DNA of 64,000 nucleotides from Euzebyella marina (GCF_014855515.1 NZ_JACYFK010000001.1:1-64000), one strand, 5' to 3'. Positions 1 through 9,608 are shown, counted from the stretch's first letter. Translations and numbers: made by a program. Notes: generated from the sequence alone by a model not told the origin.

Positions 1-89
1 GAAATTTTTTTTTCGAAACCTCTCCCGCATCAAAAACCCAGTATGTAAAGGAACCCTCGCCCCAACGAGACCATCTCGTTTCGGGGCTG

Positions 90-119
90 CAAATGTAACA
101 CTGTTTTTTAAATCCACAA
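90..119 (-). promoter_or_regulatory. Leftward promoter 2 (proximal of a tandem pair)
   Basis: This is a second copy of the same arrangement 135 bases further left: TACATTTG at 97-90 and TTG at 119-117, again with a 19-base spacer. The downstream bases GCAGCCC are shared with promoter 1, and a GTTCCTTTACATAC leader element (55-42) parallels that of promoter 1. Positions 1-330 hold no gene that I can see. A tandem strong-promoter array of this kind suggests an rRNA operon starting just left of position 1, which is inference. Confidence 0.65.
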
Positions 120-224
120 CAGTTTTTCTGAAAAAAAATTTTTCGAAAAATATCGCTTAAAAAACAGTCTATCAAAGAACTTTCGCTATTCCCTAAAACA
201 ACTCGTTTGTTGTTTTTCGGGCTG

Positions 225-254
225 CAAATGTACGGCCGATTTTTAATTCTGCAA
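225..254 (-). promoter_or_regulatory. Leftward promoter 1 (distal of a tandem pair)
   Basis: On the minus strand a -7 element TACATTTG (232 to 225) fits the Bacteroidota consensus TAnnTTTG, and a -33 TTG (254 to 252) lies exactly 19 bases upstream. The transcript would run leftwards out of the window. Its leader contains GTTCTTTGAT at 180-171, similar to the GTTC(T/A)TTGA element in front of Bacteroidota 16S rRNA genes. Confidence 0.7.
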
Positions 255-330
255 GCTTTTTTTCAAAGGTTTTTTTCAACTAAAACAAAGGTTGCTGATT
301 AACAGTATTTTGCCATCAAAAAAAATTAGA

Positions 331-2331
331 TTATGAAAAGAAATTCCAAACTAAGCCGAAACGAATGACAAAATCTCGGTACGGATAATTCGGAGCCGAG
401 TAAAACTGGCTAGGATTTCCAAACGAAGAATTAAAATGCTCGGCCTTTAAATAGATACGCGTTTGCTGCACTTTGGCATTTATAAAGAAGTCTAACATAG
501 GGTACCCGCCGAATTCTTCATCATTCTGAATATAGAATTCACCTAACAATGGGTTATAGGCATCCATATAATACTTCGTAAAGTACTTAAGAGTAACCCC
601 CGTCTGCAGGTACATGGCCTTCTTAAAGACATCAGAGGAAAAATAAAGGGTATTACGGGTTACTACTTGAGGAACATTCAGTACCTGATTCGCTTGCGAT
701 ACATTTTGGTACATGACCGTGTTGTTCAAGGCAAACTTACCTAGCCTAAATTCTTTCATGTACTTGATCTTGGTATGATTGAGCACATTGTTTTCTTGAA
801 CCGGCCTGACTATGGATGTTTCTTGGGTTGAGGCGGCCGTCGCTTCTTGGTCTATACCGAAATAGGTATAATTATCCATCGTTGTGTAATTCAACGTCAA
901 GGAGCCCCAAATATCAGACCCCAAACCAAAATTGAAAGAATAAAGCTTCTCTTTTTCGAAAATATCTAGATTCAACCAATTGTAATTACTGAAATCGCTT
1001 TGGTATAATAGGTAATTGAAATCTGGCATTTGGGCAGACATTCGCCCGCCGATCGTTATTCTATACTTATCTTTATAAACATACTTGGCATTAGCTTGTA
1101 AATAACTTCCGCCCAGTTCGCCGGCCAAGTTATATTTTCCTGAAGCCCTAAAATCAAAACCCTTGATACGCTTTTCGTATTTGGCACCCAATGCAATCTC
1201 ATCGCCTTTCAAACGGCTAGGTATGATGCTTCCATCTTCTTCGATTAGAATACTGTTGAAAAAGTAATTGTAATTATAAAGGGATATGTTACCCTGCAAT
1301 CTACCCAAGGTGGCATTATAAAACTCGGCATTGACCTGGTTATACATCGTCTTAAGATTGGCCCTATCGCCAATAGGGGTAACTAAATCTTCACCGAAGT
1401 ATGGACTTGCCGCTGTCTTATTAAAGCTGTAATATTTGGTTTCGTAATTAAACTCATGGCCGATACCCAGTGAAGTTTTTTCTGCCCTACTTGAATCGGC
1501 ATCTTTCTTAACCAGTTTATAGAGGTGATCCAAATAATACCGTTTACCCAAAATTCTATTGACAGCATCATTGAACCGCACATCGATTTTCACCCTATTT
1601 GAAAAATCGGGATCTTTACTTTCAAACTGTTCTTCTGCATTTATCAGCCCCCCATTGGCCTGTATGTCTATATTCTGAGCGGCTATGTGCGCCCGAAGAC
1701 TGTATCTACCGTTCTCGGTAACATAGTTGGTCGTAGTTCTAAAATTACCTGATTCAGCCTGATTATATTGATATTTACCTAATGACCGAAAACCTTTGTA
1801 GGCCACTGAAAAATTGAGCCTTCTTGAAGTGTTGAACGTTAAGTTGGCATCTAGCAATTGACCTTGCTCAAACGTAGTCTTAAAAAATAAATCGGACATT
1901 GGGGTCGCGACATTATAGTAATCAATGTCTTCAACTTCCATATAATTGTAATGAAGACCTTTTGCCCCGATATCAGGATAAAAGTGTTTGCGCCCGAGAT
2001 CAACCCCCAATTTATTATAGGGTTGGCCAACATTGGCAAATGGCATCAGTTCAAAATCATCACGTCTTAGGTAGTTATACTTATATTCTTTTTGAATGGT
2101 CAAAGTAGTATCTAAAAACGTAGTGTCTCTTTGATAGGTGACAATCTTATAGTTCTCTATGGTGATTTGTTTGGCGGTCGAATCTAAAGCCGCTGCTTTT
2201 TGCCCGATATCTCTTCTCGGGCGGGCGGTTCTGGTAGAATCATTTTCATTTGGTGGGGAAAGAGGCCTATTTTGTGCATTACCTATAACACAATAGCCAA
2301 AAATTAAAAGAATAATCAGAATTTGCCTCAT
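331..2331 (-). CDS. Putative outer-membrane porin (Porin_10-like)
   Basis: This 666-residue protein begins with a signal peptide (residues 1-19, ending in an A-Q type cleavage site). A polar, low-complexity segment follows, and the rest is rich in alternating aromatic and hydrophobic strands ending in a terminal aromatic motif (VWNFFS), as expected for a large outer-membrane beta barrel. Length and composition fit the putative porin family common in Bacteroidota (Porin_10), which would form a diffusion channel. No plug domain or TonB box is visible, so it is not a TonB receptor. It stands alone, divergent from rnhB. The family call rests on overall pattern, and the substrate is unknown. Confidence 0.75.
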   Translation of the reverse strand: MRQILIILLIFGYCVIGNAQNRPLSPPNENDSTRTARPRRDIGQKAAALDSTAKQITIENYKIVTYQRDTTFLDTTLTIQKEYKYNYLRRDDFELMPFANVGQPYNKLGVDLGRKHFYPDIGAKGLHYNYMEVEDIDYYNVATPMSDLFFKTTFEQGQLLDANLTFNTSRRLNFSVAYKGFRSLGKYQYNQAESGNFRTTTNYVTENGRYSLRAHIAAQNIDIQANGGLINAEEQFESKDPDFSNRVKIDVRFNDAVNRILGKRYYLDHLYKLVKKDADSSRAEKTSLGIGHEFNYETKYYSFNKTAASPYFGEDLVTPIGDRANLKTMYNQVNAEFYNATLGRLQGNISLYNYNYFFNSILIEEDGSIIPSRLKGDEIALGAKYEKRIKGFDFRASGKYNLAGELGGSYLQANAKYVYKDKYRITIGGRMSAQMPDFNYLLYQSDFSNYNWLNLDIFEKEKLYSFNFGLGSDIWGSLTLNYTTMDNYTYFGIDQEATAASTQETSIVRPVQENNVLNHTKIKYMKEFRLGKFALNNTVMYQNVSQANQVLNVPQVVTRNTLYFSSDVFKKAMYLQTGVTLKYFTKYYMDAYNPLLGEFYIQNDEEFGGYPMLDFFINAKVQQTRIYLKAEHFNSSFGNPSQFYSAPNYPYRDFVIRFGLVWNFFS

Positions 2332-2461
2332 CTATTCGAATTACGGCCGTAAAGTTAATTTTTTTAGTTCGTAATTAAATGTGAAAGTTTATTTGCCCTT
2401 TTTCAAACTTTAAATAACAGATAGTTTTTGCTAAGTTGCCCACATATTAAGTTTATGGTTT

Positions 2462-3061
2462 ATGTTGAAAGCGTATCATTTATCGGAAGAGAAAGAAGTG
2501 GGTACCGACGAAGCCGGCAGAGGTTGCTTGGCCGGTCCGGTTACGGCGGCGGCCATAATTCTTCCCAAAGACTTTACCAATGATATTCTAAATGACTCTA
2601 AATTACTTTCTCACCACAAACGAACTTCGCTTAGACCCATTTTAGAAAATGGTTGTGCGTGTTTTGGTGTGGCGCATATATTTCCTGAAGAAATAGATAA
2701 AATAAACATATTAAATGCATCAATATTGGCCATGCATCACGCCATAGACCAGCTTTCTATAATTCCCAATCACATTATTGTAGACGGAAACAGGTTTAAA
2801 GCTTACAAAAACATACCTTTTGAATGTATCGTAAAGGGAGATGGCAAGTATATGAGCATAGCTGCCGCCTCGGTTTTGGCAAAGACTTCTAGAGATGCCT
2901 ATATGGATGCTATTCATGAAGAATTTCCGATGTACAATTGGAAGAAGAATAAAGGCTACCCGACCAAAGAGCATAGGGCGGCCATTAAAGAATTCGGTAT
3001 TACCAAATACCACAGAAAAAGTTTTCGGTTACTACCAGAGCAGTTAGAATTGAGGTTTTAA
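2462..3061 (+). CDS. rnhB: Ribonuclease HII
   Basis: RNase HII removes ribonucleotides and RNA primers from RNA-DNA hybrids in the cytoplasm. At 199 residues it has the usual family length. The family signature DEAGRG is at residues 16-21 (catalytic D16 and E17), a further catalytic Asp sits in IIVDGN, and another in AKTSRDAYM. The conserved KGYPTKEH segment lies near the C-terminus. The ATG at 2462 is the only sensible start, because the ATG at 2455 is out of frame. It is a single gene, divergent from the porin, with 160 bases of spacer after it before the next regulatory site. Confidence 0.95.
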   Translation: MLKAYHLSEEKEVGTDEAGRGCLAGPVTAAAIILPKDFTNDILNDSKLLSHHKRTSLRPILENGCACFGVAHIFPEEIDKINILNASILAMHHAIDQLSIIPNHIIVDGNRFKAYKNIPFECIVKGDGKYMSIAAASVLAKTSRDAYMDAIHEEFPMYNWKKNKGYPTKEHRAAIKEFGITKYHRKSFRLLPEQLELRF

Positions 3062-3189
3062 TGGTTTTTCTTACAGCGTCAAAACGGTGATAATGAACCA
3101 ATCACACATAATTTCATACCACTTATACATTTTTTAAATGCCAGTAGCACAAGATTTTATTGCAACGTTCTAAGAAAATTTAGTTTTGA

Positions 3190-3219
3190 TGTTAACCTTC
3201 AGGGTTTATTGTTCATTAA
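3190..3219 (+). promoter_or_regulatory. Candidate ECF promoter, variant copy (OmpA-like operon)
   Basis: TGTTAACCT at 3190-3198 is followed 16 bases later by ATTAA at 3215-3219. The four other copies near the sigma gene use a 15-base spacer, so this is the least certain member. It lies 80 bases before the OmpA-like gene at 3300, compared with 22-24 bases for the other + strand copies. Confidence 0.45.
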
Positions 3220-3299
3220 CGTAGTGAGAGCAAATAAATGGCGAAGAGCTTATTTATCAATCCTCCGTATAATTCGCACAACACTAAAATCATGCAACA

Positions 3300-4640
3300 A
3301 TGAAACGTTCAAAACATTACCTACCCCCCATCTTGTTCATCGGTCTATTTCTACTATCAGTACCCGATGCCAACGGCCAACTTCTCAAAAAATTAGGAAA
3401 AGCCGCCGAAAGAGCTGCAGAGAGAACAGTTGAAAGAAGAGTTGAAAAAGAAACTTCAGAGAAAACAGACCAGGCACTTGACAGTATTTTCGAACCTGGC
3501 AGTTCAAGAAAAGAAAAACAAGTTTCGAAACGACCGGAGTCAACCGGTGACGATCCTACAATTAAAAATGACCCTTCATCTGGCCAGAAAAGTACTTCGC
3601 CCAATAGTTCTGACCCCTCAGATACATCTATAAACGTATACAGTAAGTTTGATTTTGTACCGGGGGACGAAACCTTATTTCTAGATGATTTTTCAAGAGA
3701 TTTTGTGGGCGACTTTCCATCTAAATGGAATACGAACGGAAGTGCCGAATTAGTAACCATCGACGGTTTTGATGAAAAGTGGATGAAAATAATGCCCGGT
3801 AGCAATAGCTACTTCATTCCGAACCTTACCGATTTACCGGAAGAATTTACCTTGGAATTCGACGTCATCACCCAAGGCTTAGACAATAAAACGTCTTCAC
3901 AGGCTTACCTCACTATTCTCGCCAGTGACAACAACTCTTTCGAAAAAGGGGCCAACTGGGCATCTGTCTCCTATTCTTTCTGCCAATATATCGACCAAGG
4001 GGTTCTTGTTGAAAACCATATCAATGGCAAAAGGGTCATTAGAAACGAGGTGCAGGCCGACCTGCGAAAAACGGTAGTGAACCAACACCATATCTCGATT
4101 GCTGTTAACAAACAAAGGTTTCGCTTTTGGATCGACGAACAAAAATATATCGATGTACCCAGACTACTGCCCGAAACCCCTGGCATGACAGCATTAAAAT
4201 TCAATCTTAGAGGTACCGATTCAAACAAAGAGGCAATCTACATGAGTAATTTTAAAATAGCGAAAGGTGGTGTAGACCTAAGAAGAAAATTGCTGGCGGA
4301 TGGTAAAATATCGACTAACGGAATTCTTTTCGATAGTGGATCGGCCAATATACAACCCAGGTCAATGGGCGTTATCAGGCAAATATACCAGGTGCTTGAA
4401 CAGGATAGTTCTCTAAAACTAAAAATAGTCGGGCATACCGATAGCGATGGTGATGCTAACAATAATAAGAACCTGTCGGAAAAAAGGGCTGCTGCCGTTA
4501 AAAATGCACTGACCTCTGTTTATAACGTTTCTGCTGACCGATTGACTACAGAAGGTAAGGGGGAAGATGAACCTTTAGAAGATAACGGAACCCCAGAAGG
4601 AAAGGCCCAGAACAGAAGGGTCGAATTTATTAGAATTTAA
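3300..4640 (+). CDS. Exported OmpA-family protein
   Basis: The 446-residue protein has a signal peptide (about residues 1-26, ending ANGQ). A charged, Glu/Arg/Lys-rich and Ser/Pro-rich linker runs to about residue 110, and a middle domain follows that may be a lectin-like jelly roll. The C-terminal OmpA/MotB-type peptidoglycan-binding domain covers residues 337-446, with the typical ILFDSGSA, VGHTDSDG and NRRVEF motifs. It should therefore link the outer membrane or periplasm to the cell wall. It is followed at 29-base spacing by an exported DUF3108-like protein and a lipoprotein, probably one transcript. The upstream TGTTAACCT site suggests control by the nearby ECF sigma factor (inference). 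Confidence 0.85.
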   Translation: MKRSKHYLPPILFIGLFLLSVPDANGQLLKKLGKAAERAAERTVERRVEKETSEKTDQALDSIFEPGSSRKEKQVSKRPESTGDDPTIKNDPSSGQKSTSPNSSDPSDTSINVYSKFDFVPGDETLFLDDFSRDFVGDFPSKWNTNGSAELVTIDGFDEKWMKIMPGSNSYFIPNLTDLPEEFTLEFDVITQGLDNKTSSQAYLTILASDNNSFEKGANWASVSYSFCQYIDQGVLVENHINGKRVIRNEVQADLRKTVVNQHHISIAVNKQRFRFWIDEQKYIDVPRLLPETPGMTALKFNLRGTDSNKEAIYMSNFKIAKGGVDLRRKLLADGKISTNGILFDSGSANIQPRSMGVIRQIYQVLEQDSSLKLKIVGHTDSDGDANNNKNLSEKRAAAVKNALTSVYNVSADRLTTEGKGEDEPLEDNGTPEGKAQNRRVEFIRI

Positions 4641-4669
4641 AAGGAACTTTACTAAAGAATAAAAACATC

Positions 4670-5362
4670 ATGAACAACAAAATAATCGCACTTTTCGTAC
4701 TTGTACTCATTACTAACCTCGCATGGTCACAGAGCAATTGCAGCAAGTACTACCCTATGAATGAGGGAACCTCTTTTCAATATACCATTTATGACAAAAA
4801 GGGAAAAGAGGACGGCAACACCGATTATAAAATAGTAGATATTACCAATGATGGTGGAACGACACATGCCACGATGCAAATGCGGCTTACCGACAAAAAA
4901 GGAAAAGTAGTTTTTGAATCTGACTATAAATTCACCTGTACCGGTAATGGCGTTAAAATCGATTACAACTCTATTATGCCCCAAAAGATGCTCGAGCAAT
5001 TTGGTGATATGGAATATGAAATTACGGGAACGGATATAGAAGTTCCGAATAATTTAGAAGTAGGTCAAGAGTTGAACGATGCCAATGTTGATATGGCCAT
5101 TAGCATGGCCGGCATGAATATGGAAGTAAGCGTACAAATGATCAATAGAAAGGTAGAGAAAAAAGAGAGTGTAAGCACCCCAGCAGGAAACTACGACTGC
5201 TATGTCATCTATACCGATACCGAATCAAAAACCATGGGTGCTAGCCAAACCTTTCCTAGCCGTCTATGGTTAGCCGAAGGTGTAGGCATGATCAAGCAAG
5301 AGACCTATAAGAAAAATGGAGATTTGATGAGTAGCATGCAATTGACCCAATACAACAAGTAA
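4670..5362 (+). CDS. Exported TapB/DUF3108-like protein
   Basis: The 230-residue protein has a signal peptide (residues 1-20, cleavage after AWS) followed by a single beta-rich domain. The opening YYPMNEGTSFQYTIYDKKGK and the later VSTPAGNYDCYVI and RLWLAEGVGMIKQE segments are typical of Bacteroidota proteins annotated as TapB or DUF3108-like. Proteins of this fold sit in the periplasm or outer membrane, and their biochemical role is not established. It lies between the OmpA-like gene (29-base gap) and a lipoprotein gene (29-base gap), so the three are probably co-transcribed. The family name is given from memory of the pattern. Confidence 0.7.
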   Translation: MNNKIIALFVLVLITNLAWSQSNCSKYYPMNEGTSFQYTIYDKKGKEDGNTDYKIVDITNDGGTTHATMQMRLTDKKGKVVFESDYKFTCTGNGVKIDYNSIMPQKMLEQFGDMEYEITGTDIEVPNNLEVGQELNDANVDMAISMAGMNMEVSVQMINRKVEKKESVSTPAGNYDCYVIYTDTESKTMGASQTFPSRLWLAEGVGMIKQETYKKNGDLMSSMQLTQYNK

Positions 5363-5391
5363 ATAATTTACCAACATTAAAATTTAATAAT

Positions 5392-6012
5392 ATGAAAACG
5401 AAAATCACATTGGCGTTAGTGATAGCCATTGCCATGACATCTTGTTCGAAACTATGGTACTGGAACGATGACGATAAAAAAGATGAAATTAAACTTACAG
5501 AATCGAATTATGTATTCGAAGGTGATTTATACAAATATGCACTTGAAATCAGAATTGATTCATTGGAAGACCGTGCAGCATATCTAAAAGAAATCATAGG
5601 CAACAATCAGGGAACCCCTGATATTGAAAAAGATTTTGAAGAAACAACTGCTAATCTAGCAAATACAGCCGAAATTGCTGAAAGCATTGTAGTGTTTGAA
5701 GACCTAGCAGATAGGCTAGGCAGAAGAAACCCTATAGGCCCAAGACCTCCTAGACCAGGTGTTATTCCTATTAATCTTGAGTATATAATTGTGTACAATT
5801 TAGAAGATGTCAATCTTCAAATAAATGATGAAAACGGGGCAGAATTGGCCCAATCAGAAGGTATTCTTTATGAGATAGTTGGCACAAACAATATGTTAAT
5901 GTATAAAAAAGTAAATATTACCAATGCGATTTCAGAAGGAGCTGTAATTAAGATTAAAAGATTAAACAAACTTAATCAAGCGGACAGCTATTCTATACAG
6001 GCCTTAAAATAG
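5392..6012 (+). CDS. Lipoprotein of unknown function
   Basis: The 206-residue protein has a lipoprotein signal peptide with the lipobox Cys at residue 18 (MTSC). An Asp/Lys-rich spacer follows, then a predicted coiled-coil or helical stretch (about residues 50-105) and a short Pro-Arg-rich hinge (GPRPPRPG, around residue 120). The C-terminal part is beta-rich. I do not recognise a family. It is the third gene of the OmpA-like cluster and is followed by a strong terminator. Its place in that cluster suggests an envelope role under the same control. Confidence 0.7.
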   Translation: MKTKITLALVIAIAMTSCSKLWYWNDDDKKDEIKLTESNYVFEGDLYKYALEIRIDSLEDRAAYLKEIIGNNQGTPDIEKDFEETTANLANTAEIAESIVVFEDLADRLGRRNPIGPRPPRPGVIPINLEYIIVYNLEDVNLQINDENGAELAQSEGILYEIVGTNNMLMYKKVNITNAISEGAVIKIKRLNKLNQADSYSIQALK

Positions 6013-6047
6013 GCTTATAAAACATGCTCAGCATATTTTAGTAAATT

Positions 6048-6084
6048 GGCCTTTGAGATTTAATCCACTCTCAAAGGCCTTTTT
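6048..6084 (+). terminator. Intrinsic terminator abutting the CHAT gene start
   Basis: A perfect 11-bp stem (GGCCTTTGAGA with TCTCAAAGGCC) with a 10-base loop is followed by TTTTT. The last T is directly followed by the ATG of the next gene at 6085, so the hairpin sits where a leader and ribosome site would normally be. It may end the upstream operon or act as an attenuator of read-through. Confidence 0.85.
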
Positions 6085-8880
6085 ATGGTAAGAACTTTTG
6101 TTTTATTAAGTAGCCTCCTTTTACCAATATTCCTGATTGGTCAAAATGATAGCTATGAGAACCGCATGGATTATTTATTCAACAAAGGTTATGAGCATTT
6201 ATATTCCAACAAAGATTCTGCGCTTTTTTACTTTGAAAAGATTCACACCCTCGCTGTTTCAGAAGAAGATTGGTCATCTGTTGCCGATGCCTTAACCGGG
6301 AAAAACTGGTTGGCAGAATACGAAAACGACTTACGGGCACTTAACAAAAACCTCGCTGTAATAGACTCTTTATTTACTACTCAAACGAGCTATTTTGAAA
6401 GTTTGCCAGAATATATCCTTTATAAAAATGATTTATTCTATCACAAAGGCCAGTATTATTTTCTAATCAATGATTTTGAAAAAGCCCGCATCGAATTCAA
6501 TAAGATTCTGGAAATCAACATTGAGCCTGATAATTCTGAATATTCTGGCGAAAAGTTAAAATTCATCTCAACAGCCTATAGTTATCTGGCAAAAATGTAT
6601 GCCGACGAGGGAAAGCTTAACCTAGCTACCAACTATTATGAACGTAACATCCGGTTTTTGAAGCATAATCTTTCCGATGACAAAATCTCCCTTTATGAAA
6701 ACTATGACTTACTGGCCGAAGTACTTAAAAGAAAAAAGCTATACAAAGAAGCTAACGCTTACCTCTTAAAAGACTTGGACTACGTTCTTCAACATCAGGA
6801 AGAATTTGCAATCCCGAAAATTCTGAACATTGTTCAAAACCATACGCAATTGGCACAAATAGATAGTGCGGAAATCTATTTGAACATGGCTAAAAACCTT
6901 TTAAAGCAAAACTCTCCTTCTCTCTCGAGTTATTATCAAGTAAGTGCAGAGACACATCAACACAAAAACGAATACGAGAAAGCCTTAAACGATTATGAAA
7001 AGGCCCTTCAATATTCAGAAGAGAAATGGGAACGAGACAAAAATTGGGAAACTGCTCATATTTTAAATAAGATAGGGCTATTGCACAGTCGTTTTAAGCA
7101 AAGCAGAAAAGCAATTGAGGCCTACGATCTAGCTCTTGAAGAAATTTTGGACCGACCCACGGAAATCAACAAGCATAAAATCATACAAATCTTAAATAAC
7201 AAATCATCAGCTCTGAATAAAATGGGCAACCAAAGTGCCGCGACCCTGAAAAGTGTTGAAATGGGTATGGCTTTGCTAGATAGCCTAAAGCCCACTTTTA
7301 AAACCAATTCAGACAAGTTGTTATTGATTGAAGAAGTATTTCCGTTATTTGAATCTGGCCTAAAAGCCACTTTTTCATTGTTTAATGAAACAAAAAATGA
7401 CATTTATATAGAACGGGCTTTCCAGTATTTTGAGAAAAGTAAATCCGTGTTATTAATGGAGACACTATTGGCGTCTAAAGCCACTGAGTTTGCCCAAATA
7501 CCTCCCGAATTACTCAATGACGAAAAACAGCTGAAGGCAGAAATTACACAAGTAGAAAAACAATTGAACCTAGGCCAAGAAAATTCTACACTTCAGAATC
7601 GATTATTCACCCTGAAAAACAATCACAGGAACCTGATATCAAAGATTGAAAAAGATTATCCAAAATATTACGACTTAAAATATAATTCTGAAGTAATTGA
7701 ATTACCGGAAGTACAGCAATTATTAGCTACAAAAGAAGCCCTTATTAGCTATTTTTATGGAGATGAATCTATCTACGCATTGTTCTTTACGAGGGATACG
7801 AAATTTTTTGGTCGTATACCGATTACCGAAGATTTATTTGAAGAGATTCTTGAATTTAAAAATCTTATAGCCAATTCTAAGTCAGAACTGAATAAAGTTC
7901 AACAGCTGGCAAAATCACTTCACCGACAAATTTTAAAACCAATCCTTTCTAAGAATGAAGAATTGGAAAAACTAATTATCATACCCGATGGGCCTCTAAA
8001 CTACATACCTTTTGGGGCACTGATCGATGAATCTTCAAACTCCTATTTAATAGAAGATGTTTCTATTAGTTATATCAACTCCGCAACTTTACTTCATCAG
8101 CTCAGTGACGATTCTATAGAAAACTCAAAGCTTTTGGCCTTTGCCCCTACTTTTGATGGTAATTCGAAGGTAGATGTAGAGCGCTCAGAATTACTTCCCC
8201 TACCACATAATAAAACAGAGGTCAACAAAATTCTTCAATCTTTTGAAGGAAAAAGGTTTGTTGATCAAGAGGCCACCCTTCAACATTTCAAAGAAGAATT
8301 GAATGACTACGGGCTCTTACATCTTGCTACACACGCCGTTTTTGATGATGCTTTTCCTGAATATTCCTATTTGGCCTTTACCCAGTCTGGTGACGAAATA
8401 AACAACAATCTTCTTTTTACAGCAGATTTATACAACCTGAGAACCAAAGCTAACCTGATTACATTGAGCGCTTGTGAAACCAATATCGGACCTCTGAAAA
8501 AGGGCGAAGGATTTCTCGGCCTCTCACGCGCCTTTTTCTATGGAGGTGCCCAAAGTATTAGTAGCACACTCTGGAAGATAAACGATGCGGCATCATCTGA
8601 CATTATGAACCAATTCTACAAAGAACTATCACTGGGAAAAAGTAAAGACGAAGCCCTTAGACAAGCCAAACTACATTTTTTGCAAAATAATGCAGACAAT
8701 GCAAGGGCGCACCCATATTATTGGGCCGGATACATTATTACTGGCAATACGACACCCTTAAAAACATCCGTTATCGAACCATGGGTCTGGTATGCTGGCA
8801 TTGGCCTTTTATTGCTGTTACTTATCGTATACTTATACTTTAAACGTTTTAAAGCAACCTCAATTCAAGGCATCAATTAG
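6085..8880 (+). CDS. Membrane-anchored TPR-CHAT (caspase-like) protein
   Basis: The 931-residue protein has an N-terminal signal peptide (about residues 1-19), a long TPR-type helical region (about 25-470), a coiled linker, and a C-terminal CHAT domain (about 570-890). The CHAT catalytic pair is visible: H750 in HLATHA and C797 in SACET. A single membrane helix follows at about 900-918, then a basic tail. This topology puts the TPR and CHAT parts in the periplasm. CHAT domains are caspase/separase-clan cysteine proteases. The ATG at 6085 is forced by an in-frame TAA at 6061. Its 3' end overlaps the anti-sigma-like gene tail-to-tail by 21 bases. The substrate is unknown; the adjacent membrane anti-sigma-like protein is an attractive candidate (inference). 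Confidence 0.9.
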   Translation: MVRTFVLLSSLLLPIFLIGQNDSYENRMDYLFNKGYEHLYSNKDSALFYFEKIHTLAVSEEDWSSVADALTGKNWLAEYENDLRALNKNLAVIDSLFTTQTSYFESLPEYILYKNDLFYHKGQYYFLINDFEKARIEFNKILEINIEPDNSEYSGEKLKFISTAYSYLAKMYADEGKLNLATNYYERNIRFLKHNLSDDKISLYENYDLLAEVLKRKKLYKEANAYLLKDLDYVLQHQEEFAIPKILNIVQNHTQLAQIDSAEIYLNMAKNLLKQNSPSLSSYYQVSAETHQHKNEYEKALNDYEKALQYSEEKWERDKNWETAHILNKIGLLHSRFKQSRKAIEAYDLALEEILDRPTEINKHKIIQILNNKSSALNKMGNQSAATLKSVEMGMALLDSLKPTFKTNSDKLLLIEEVFPLFESGLKATFSLFNETKNDIYIERAFQYFEKSKSVLLMETLLASKATEFAQIPPELLNDEKQLKAEITQVEKQLNLGQENSTLQNRLFTLKNNHRNLISKIEKDYPKYYDLKYNSEVIELPEVQQLLATKEALISYFYGDESIYALFFTRDTKFFGRIPITEDLFEEILEFKNLIANSKSELNKVQQLAKSLHRQILKPILSKNEELEKLIIIPDGPLNYIPFGALIDESSNSYLIEDVSISYINSATLLHQLSDDSIENSKLLAFAPTFDGNSKVDVERSELLPLPHNKTEVNKILQSFEGKRFVDQEATLQHFKEELNDYGLLHLATHAVFDDAFPEYSYLAFTQSGDEINNNLLFTADLYNLRTKANLITLSACETNIGPLKKGEGFLGLSRAFFYGGAQSISSTLWKINDAASSDIMNQFYKELSLGKSKDEALRQAKLHFLQNNADNARAHPYYWAGYIITGNTTPLKTSVIEPWVWYAGIGLLLLLLIVYLYFKRFKATSIQGIN

Positions 8881-9606
8881 TTCTTGTGCCCTCTCTTTTT
8901 TATAATCGTACATATCGACAAGAATTTCTAACCATTGTAGGGCTTTTTGTTTATCCTTAGTTTTCAAGGCAACCATGGCAAGATACCAATATGCTTCAGC
9001 TTTAAGTTGCGTTTCGCTTTCGGCGGCCTTTTGAAGAAACTCTTGGGCCTTGTCATACTGTTTTAAATTCAAATAAGACATACCCATATAAAAATCGATA
9101 TAGTCGTTTCTATCGGCCAAAGGTATTTTTTCAAAATTCGTTATGGCCTCTGCATAATTATCTAACTCGTATTGTGAGAAGGCATTTCTTTCTATACTCT
9201 CAACCGATTCTCCCCTGGATATTTCAAAGACCGTATTAGGGTAATTCTGAAAATTATCTTCATAAAGTTGGTTGTAATTCGGTCCGGAAAAATTGTTGTA
9301 ACCTAGATAACCCAGCCCTATTAAAAGAGCAATAGAGGCGGCTACCATCCATTTTCTATAGACCGAAAACCGGCTTTCAGGTTCTAGCTGCACTACTTTC
9401 TCATCTTTGATCTCACTTTCAAAAAGCTGTAATTTCTCTTTTAGCTCCGTTGACTTCTCCTCCTGAATCACCTTTTGTAAATTCTTTTCAAAATCGTACT
9501 GCTCTTTGAATTCCCGGTCATTTTTCAAAAGCTCGTCAAAAGCTTCCTGCTCTTCTGACGTCAATTGATTTGAAAAATATTGATAAAGCAAAGTTTCTTT
9601 ATCCAT
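8860..9606 (-). CDS. Anti-sigma-like membrane TPR protein
   Basis: I choose the ATG at 9606 (248 residues), because the open frame upstream overlaps the sigma gene and the family normally starts with a MDKETLL-like stretch. The N-terminal cytoplasmic part (1-85) has the look of Bacteroidota anti-sigma factors (QLTSEEQEAFDELLKND). One membrane helix lies at about 87-103, and the C-terminal half has TPR-like repeats predicted to be periplasmic. With this start it begins 2 bases after the sigma stop codon, which indicates translational coupling. The likely role is to hold the sigma factor at the membrane until a periplasmic signal arrives. It is not a FecR-type anti-sigma, and binding is inferred from context. 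Confidence 0.8.
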   Translation of the reverse strand: MDKETLLYQYFSNQLTSEEQEAFDELLKNDREFKEQYDFEKNLQKVIQEEKSTELKEKLQLFESEIKDEKVVQLEPESRFSVYRKWMVAASIALLIGLGYLGYNNFSGPNYNQLYEDNFQNYPNTVFEISRGESVESIERNAFSQYELDNYAEAITNFEKIPLADRNDYIDFYMGMSYLNLKQYDKAQEFLQKAAESETQLKAEAYWYLAMVALKTKDKQKALQWLEILVDMYDYKKERAQELIDALN

Positions 9607-9608
9607 GG

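Noticed and set aside
3209-3433. 74-codon frame starting with TTG just before the OmpA-like gene
   Set aside because: It overlaps the signal peptide region of the OmpA-like gene in another frame and begins inside the candidate promoter.
3317-3805. 162-codon minus-strand frame opposite the OmpA-like gene
   Set aside because: Shadow of the exported OmpA-family protein; no start context or motif.
6612-6622. TTAACCT inside the CHAT gene, with further copies at about 25197 and 39322
   Set aside because: These lack the preceding TG and the AT-rich box 15 bases downstream, and they lie in coding sequence, so they are chance matches.
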